A DNA stretch of 7,855 nt from Pirellulales bacterium. Its GTDB lineage: Bacteria > Planctomycetota > Planctomycetia > Pirellulales > Thermoguttaceae. Where the stretch lies: NCBI GenBank assembly GCA_030642635.1, contig DAOWNK010000148.1, forward strand, positions 1 to 7,855. Direction: 5' to 3'. Shown here one piece after another: positions 5,963 through 7,855 of this stretch. Within the stretch, counting starts at the first letter, position 1, and each line of letters begins with the position of its first letter. The translations under genes and the position numbers were made by a program. The notes under the pieces are model-generated. The model was not told where the DNA came from. It ran no database searches and saw nothing but the letters and a program-made list of their open reading frames with translations.

Positions 5963-7677
5963 ACTGCATGGTCGTCAATCACGATGAGCTTTTCCGCCTG
6001 CTGGAGGGATATTGTCGCGGTGCGCTCCCGCCGGACGAATTCTCACATCTGGCCGGCCTGCTTAGAGTTGACGCCTCGGCACGGCGATTCTACATCGAGT
6101 ACATGGACTTGCACACCGCCTTGCAGTGGGAGCAGAGTGCAAACCGCGATCTGCCGGAGTTGTCCGAGGACCAGTTTGGGCCGTTGCCCGGCACAGATTA
6201 CCGCCGTCCGGTTTTGGGTTTCCTTGGCGATGCTGCACACTGGACTCATGATTATTTTTCACAGCCCGGGCCGCTCTCGATACTGGCCGCCGCGATTTTC
6301 ATGGTCTGCCTGATTTCAATACTTAATATCTTGCCGGCGCCGACATACGAGCCGAGCCGCTCTAACCACGTCTGCACCACTACCACCAGTGGCACAGGCT
6401 TCCAGCCTGTGAAAAAAGAAGGAAAGCTCAACTTCGTCGCCCGAATCACCGGCCTGCACAACTGCCGCTGGGCGGCCGACGGCCGCGCACCGTACGGCTT
6501 CGACCACATGACCGTAGGCCGTGAACTGAAACTGGACGCCGGGCTGGTCGAGATCACTTACTACAACGGTGCTAAAGTCGTCCTGGAAGGGCCTGTCGAG
6601 TTCACAGTCGAACAAGCCAATGCCTGCCGGCTGGATATCGGCAAACTTACCGCCAAGGTGTCAAAGAGCGCCGTCGGGTTTACCGTCGAGACGCCCGATA
6701 TGTCGATCGTCGATCTGGGCACCGAGTTCGGCGTGGAGATCGACGACGACGGCATTGCGGCAGTTCACGTCTTTATCGGCCGAGTCGAAGCGGAACTGGT
6801 CGCTCAGAATGGTGCCGCACCGAAGAAGGTGCAGATATCGCAGGGGCAGGCAGTGCGATTCGACCGGCAACAACAAACAATCGACCGAGTAACCGCCGAC
6901 CACGGGCGATTTGTGCGCAATGTCCGGATGCCCGAGGCTGGCGCCCTTGCCTGGGCGGACGTACTCTCTCTCTCTGGACCGATCACGCATTACACGTTTG
7001 ACGACCCGGAGAACCTCGGCAAAAACTCTGGGCTAGGGGCGGATGGCGTTGTGCAAAATGGTGTGACGGCCGCGCCGGGCCGGCCGGGGCATGGAACGGC
7101 GGCCGACTTCGGCACCGACGATACTCGGCAGATCGAAGTGGCGGCCGTCGACACCCGGGCGTTCTCACCCGGCGGGGCCGGTGGCACCGGCATCACGGTG
7201 GCCGCCTGGGTCAAAACCACCTACACCGCCGGCCGCTCAAACATCTTTTTTTCTTACGATGCAACGGACGAGGACGCCGGAACCAACCGCGACGAATTAC
7301 TGTTGGAATTGAGGGAGGGAGTCCCAAACGCGTTTGTGCGAGACAAGTTTGCTTATGATCCCGGAAGCCATGAGATCGATCTATACCACGAGAGCATTGC
7401 CGACGGCAATTGGCACCACGTAGCGCTGACGCTCTCGGCCGGCGACAACAAGACACTCCGGCTTTACGTGGACGGTGTGCTGAGTACGGAAGGGCAATCG
7501 ATCGAAATAGATAACATCAACCTGCGGTGCTCCCGCGTGGGACGACGGCTGTTGGGGGACGACTTTGATTACGACCACCATGGTCTGATCGATGACCTGG
7601 TGATTTTCCGCCGGGCGTTTAGTGCGGAAGAAATCGAACAATGGCACAAAACGGGCAAATTGACAAAGGAGCCATAA
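5959..7677 (+). CDS. FecR-domain and LamG-domain membrane protein, likely sigma-factor regulator
   Basis: Probably the membrane partner of the preceding sigma factor. In the 572-residue form, residues 5-65 are a cytoplasmic helical domain (DELFRLLEGYCRGALPPDEF, then ARRFYIEYMDLHTALQW) of the kind found at the N-terminus of planctomycete FecR proteins. A single membrane segment lies at about 105-125. The FecR domain covers about 190-262, including YNGAKVVLEGPVEFTVE and VDLGTEFGVEI. A LamG/concanavalin-like domain covers about 340-556, with WVKT, GNWHHVALTL (483-492) and IDDLVIFRRAFSAEEI (544-559). FecR and LamG would face the periplasm. ATG 5959 overlaps the sigma stop and has GGA six bases upstream, so I chose it over ATG 5923, which lies inside the sigma gene; ATG 5968 is also possible. 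A palindromic repeat encodes residues 145-151. Anti-sigma activity is inferred, not shown. Confidence 0.9.
   Translation: MNCMVVNHDELFRLLEGYCRGALPPDEFSHLAGLLRVDASARRFYIEYMDLHTALQWEQSANRDLPELSEDQFGPLPGTDYRRPVLGFLGDAAHWTHDYFSQPGPLSILAAAIFMVCLISILNILPAPTYEPSRSNHVCTTTTSGTGFQPVKKEGKLNFVARITGLHNCRWAADGRAPYGFDHMTVGRELKLDAGLVEITYYNGAKVVLEGPVEFTVEQANACRLDIGKLTAKVSKSAVGFTVETPDMSIVDLGTEFGVEIDDDGIAAVHVFIGRVEAELVAQNGAAPKKVQISQGQAVRFDRQQQTIDRVTADHGRFVRNVRMPEAGALAWADVLSLSGPITHYTFDDPENLGKNSGLGADGVVQNGVTAAPGRPGHGTAADFGTDDTRQIEVAAVDTRAFSPGGAGGTGITVAAWVKTTYTAGRSNIFFSYDATDEDAGTNRDELLLELREGVPNAFVRDKFAYDPGSHEIDLYHESIADGNWHHVALTLSAGDNKTLRLYVDGVLSTEGQSIEIDNINLRCSRVGRRLLGDDFDYDHHGLIDDLVIFRRAFSAEEIEQWHKTGKLTKEP
6393..6411. 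repeat. Planctomycete-type palindrome inside the FecR-LamG gene
   Basis: CACAGGCT, loop TCC, AGCCTGTG is a perfect 8-bp hairpin, translated as part of SGTGFQPV. I recall the same DNA and peptide as a dispersed repeat in planctomycete genomes. It lies in the linker between the membrane segment and the FecR domain, where extra residues should be tolerated, and it keeps the reading frame. Confidence 0.6.
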
Positions 7678-7678
7678 C

Positions 7679-7762
7679 CATAAAGCCGCGACCGTTGGTC
7701 GCGCACTAATCATCTGTTAAACCACCGACAACATTGTCGCGACCAACGGTCACGACTTTATG
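7679..7762. repeat. Inverted double-hairpin repeat after the sigma-FecR operon
   Basis: The outer arms 7679-7703 and 7738-7762 are inverted at 23 of 25 positions. Each arm is itself a hairpin: CGCGACC, loop GTT, GGTCGCG (7687-7703) and GTCGCGACC, loop AAC, GGTCACGAC with one mismatch (7736-7756). The design is the same as that of the 82-bp repeats, but the sequence is unrelated. It begins two bases after the FecR-LamG stop codon and may terminate the operon. Confidence 0.75.
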
Positions 7763-7855
7763 ATAGTTTTACAACATCTCAACCGCTTGGAGAAAGGAGC
7801 AAAGGGACTGGCAATCTTGGCGATCGTTTTGCGTCCGAACATCACGGCCCAGGCG
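7763..7855. other. Right edge, no gene callable
   Basis: AAAGGAG at 7793-7799 looks like a ribosome site, and a plus-strand frame stays open to the edge (LAILAIVLRPNITAQA, hydrophobic), but no ATG, GTG or well-spaced TTG follows it. On the minus strand a frame is open from the edge to a stop at 7752-7750 (AWAVMFGRKTIAKIASPF...), which could be the tail of a convergent gene. The sequence is too short to decide between them. Confidence 0.3.

Overview
The window looks like chromosomal DNA from a planctomycete, probably Pirellulales-like. It is moderately high in GC. It carries an ECF sigma factor of the Rhodopirellula/Verrucomicrobium type overlapping a FecR-LamG membrane protein, a lysophospholipid transporter-acyltransferase followed by an acyl-AMP ligase, and many short palindromic repeats, including one encoding the peptide GTGFQPV inside a gene. 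I recall these traits from planctomycete genomes; no search was run.

Layout, left to right. (1) 1-1791, +: an LplT-like MFS transporter fused to a PlsC acyltransferase, cut at its 5' end by the window edge. (2) 1801-1906: a long hairpin built from a GGGGATTAGGGATT repeat, able to form a G-quadruplex. (3) 1956-3554, +: an acyl-ACP/acyl-CoA synthetase matching the second half of E. coli Aas. (4) 3548-3692: a MITE-like palindromic insertion whose interior is an 82-bp double-hairpin repeat (copy A). (5) 3781-4173, +: a HigA-type antitoxin without a visible toxin. (6) 4177-4281: a purine tract and a diverged copy of the GGGATTAGGG repeat. (7) 4260-5183, -: a secreted protein of unknown function. 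(8) 5199-5280: copy B of the 82-bp repeat, inverted relative to copy A. (9) 5441-5962, +: the ECF sigma factor, with a candidate promoter and palindrome upstream. (10) 5959-7677, +: the FecR-LamG protein, overlapping the sigma gene by ATGA. (11) 7679-7762: another inverted double-hairpin repeat, then 93 bases with no gene that can be called.

How the genes work together. Genes 1 and 3 make up a lysophospholipid uptake and re-acylation system: transporter, acyltransferase and fatty-acid activation. As I recall, planctomycete relatives carry all three parts in one polypeptide. Here the chain is broken exactly where the hairpin repeat lies. The sigma and FecR-LamG genes form a translationally coupled pair, probably a sigma factor and its membrane-bound regulator with a surface sensing domain. 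The antitoxin and the secreted protein lie together between the inverted 82-bp repeats.

The most unusual thing is the DNA between the genes. Four of the five gene-to-gene or gene-to-edge gaps hold a strong palindrome, and the fifth holds the diverged quadruplex repeat. Several repeats run into gene ends: one supplies a stop codon, one supplies C-terminal residues, and one lies in frame inside a gene.
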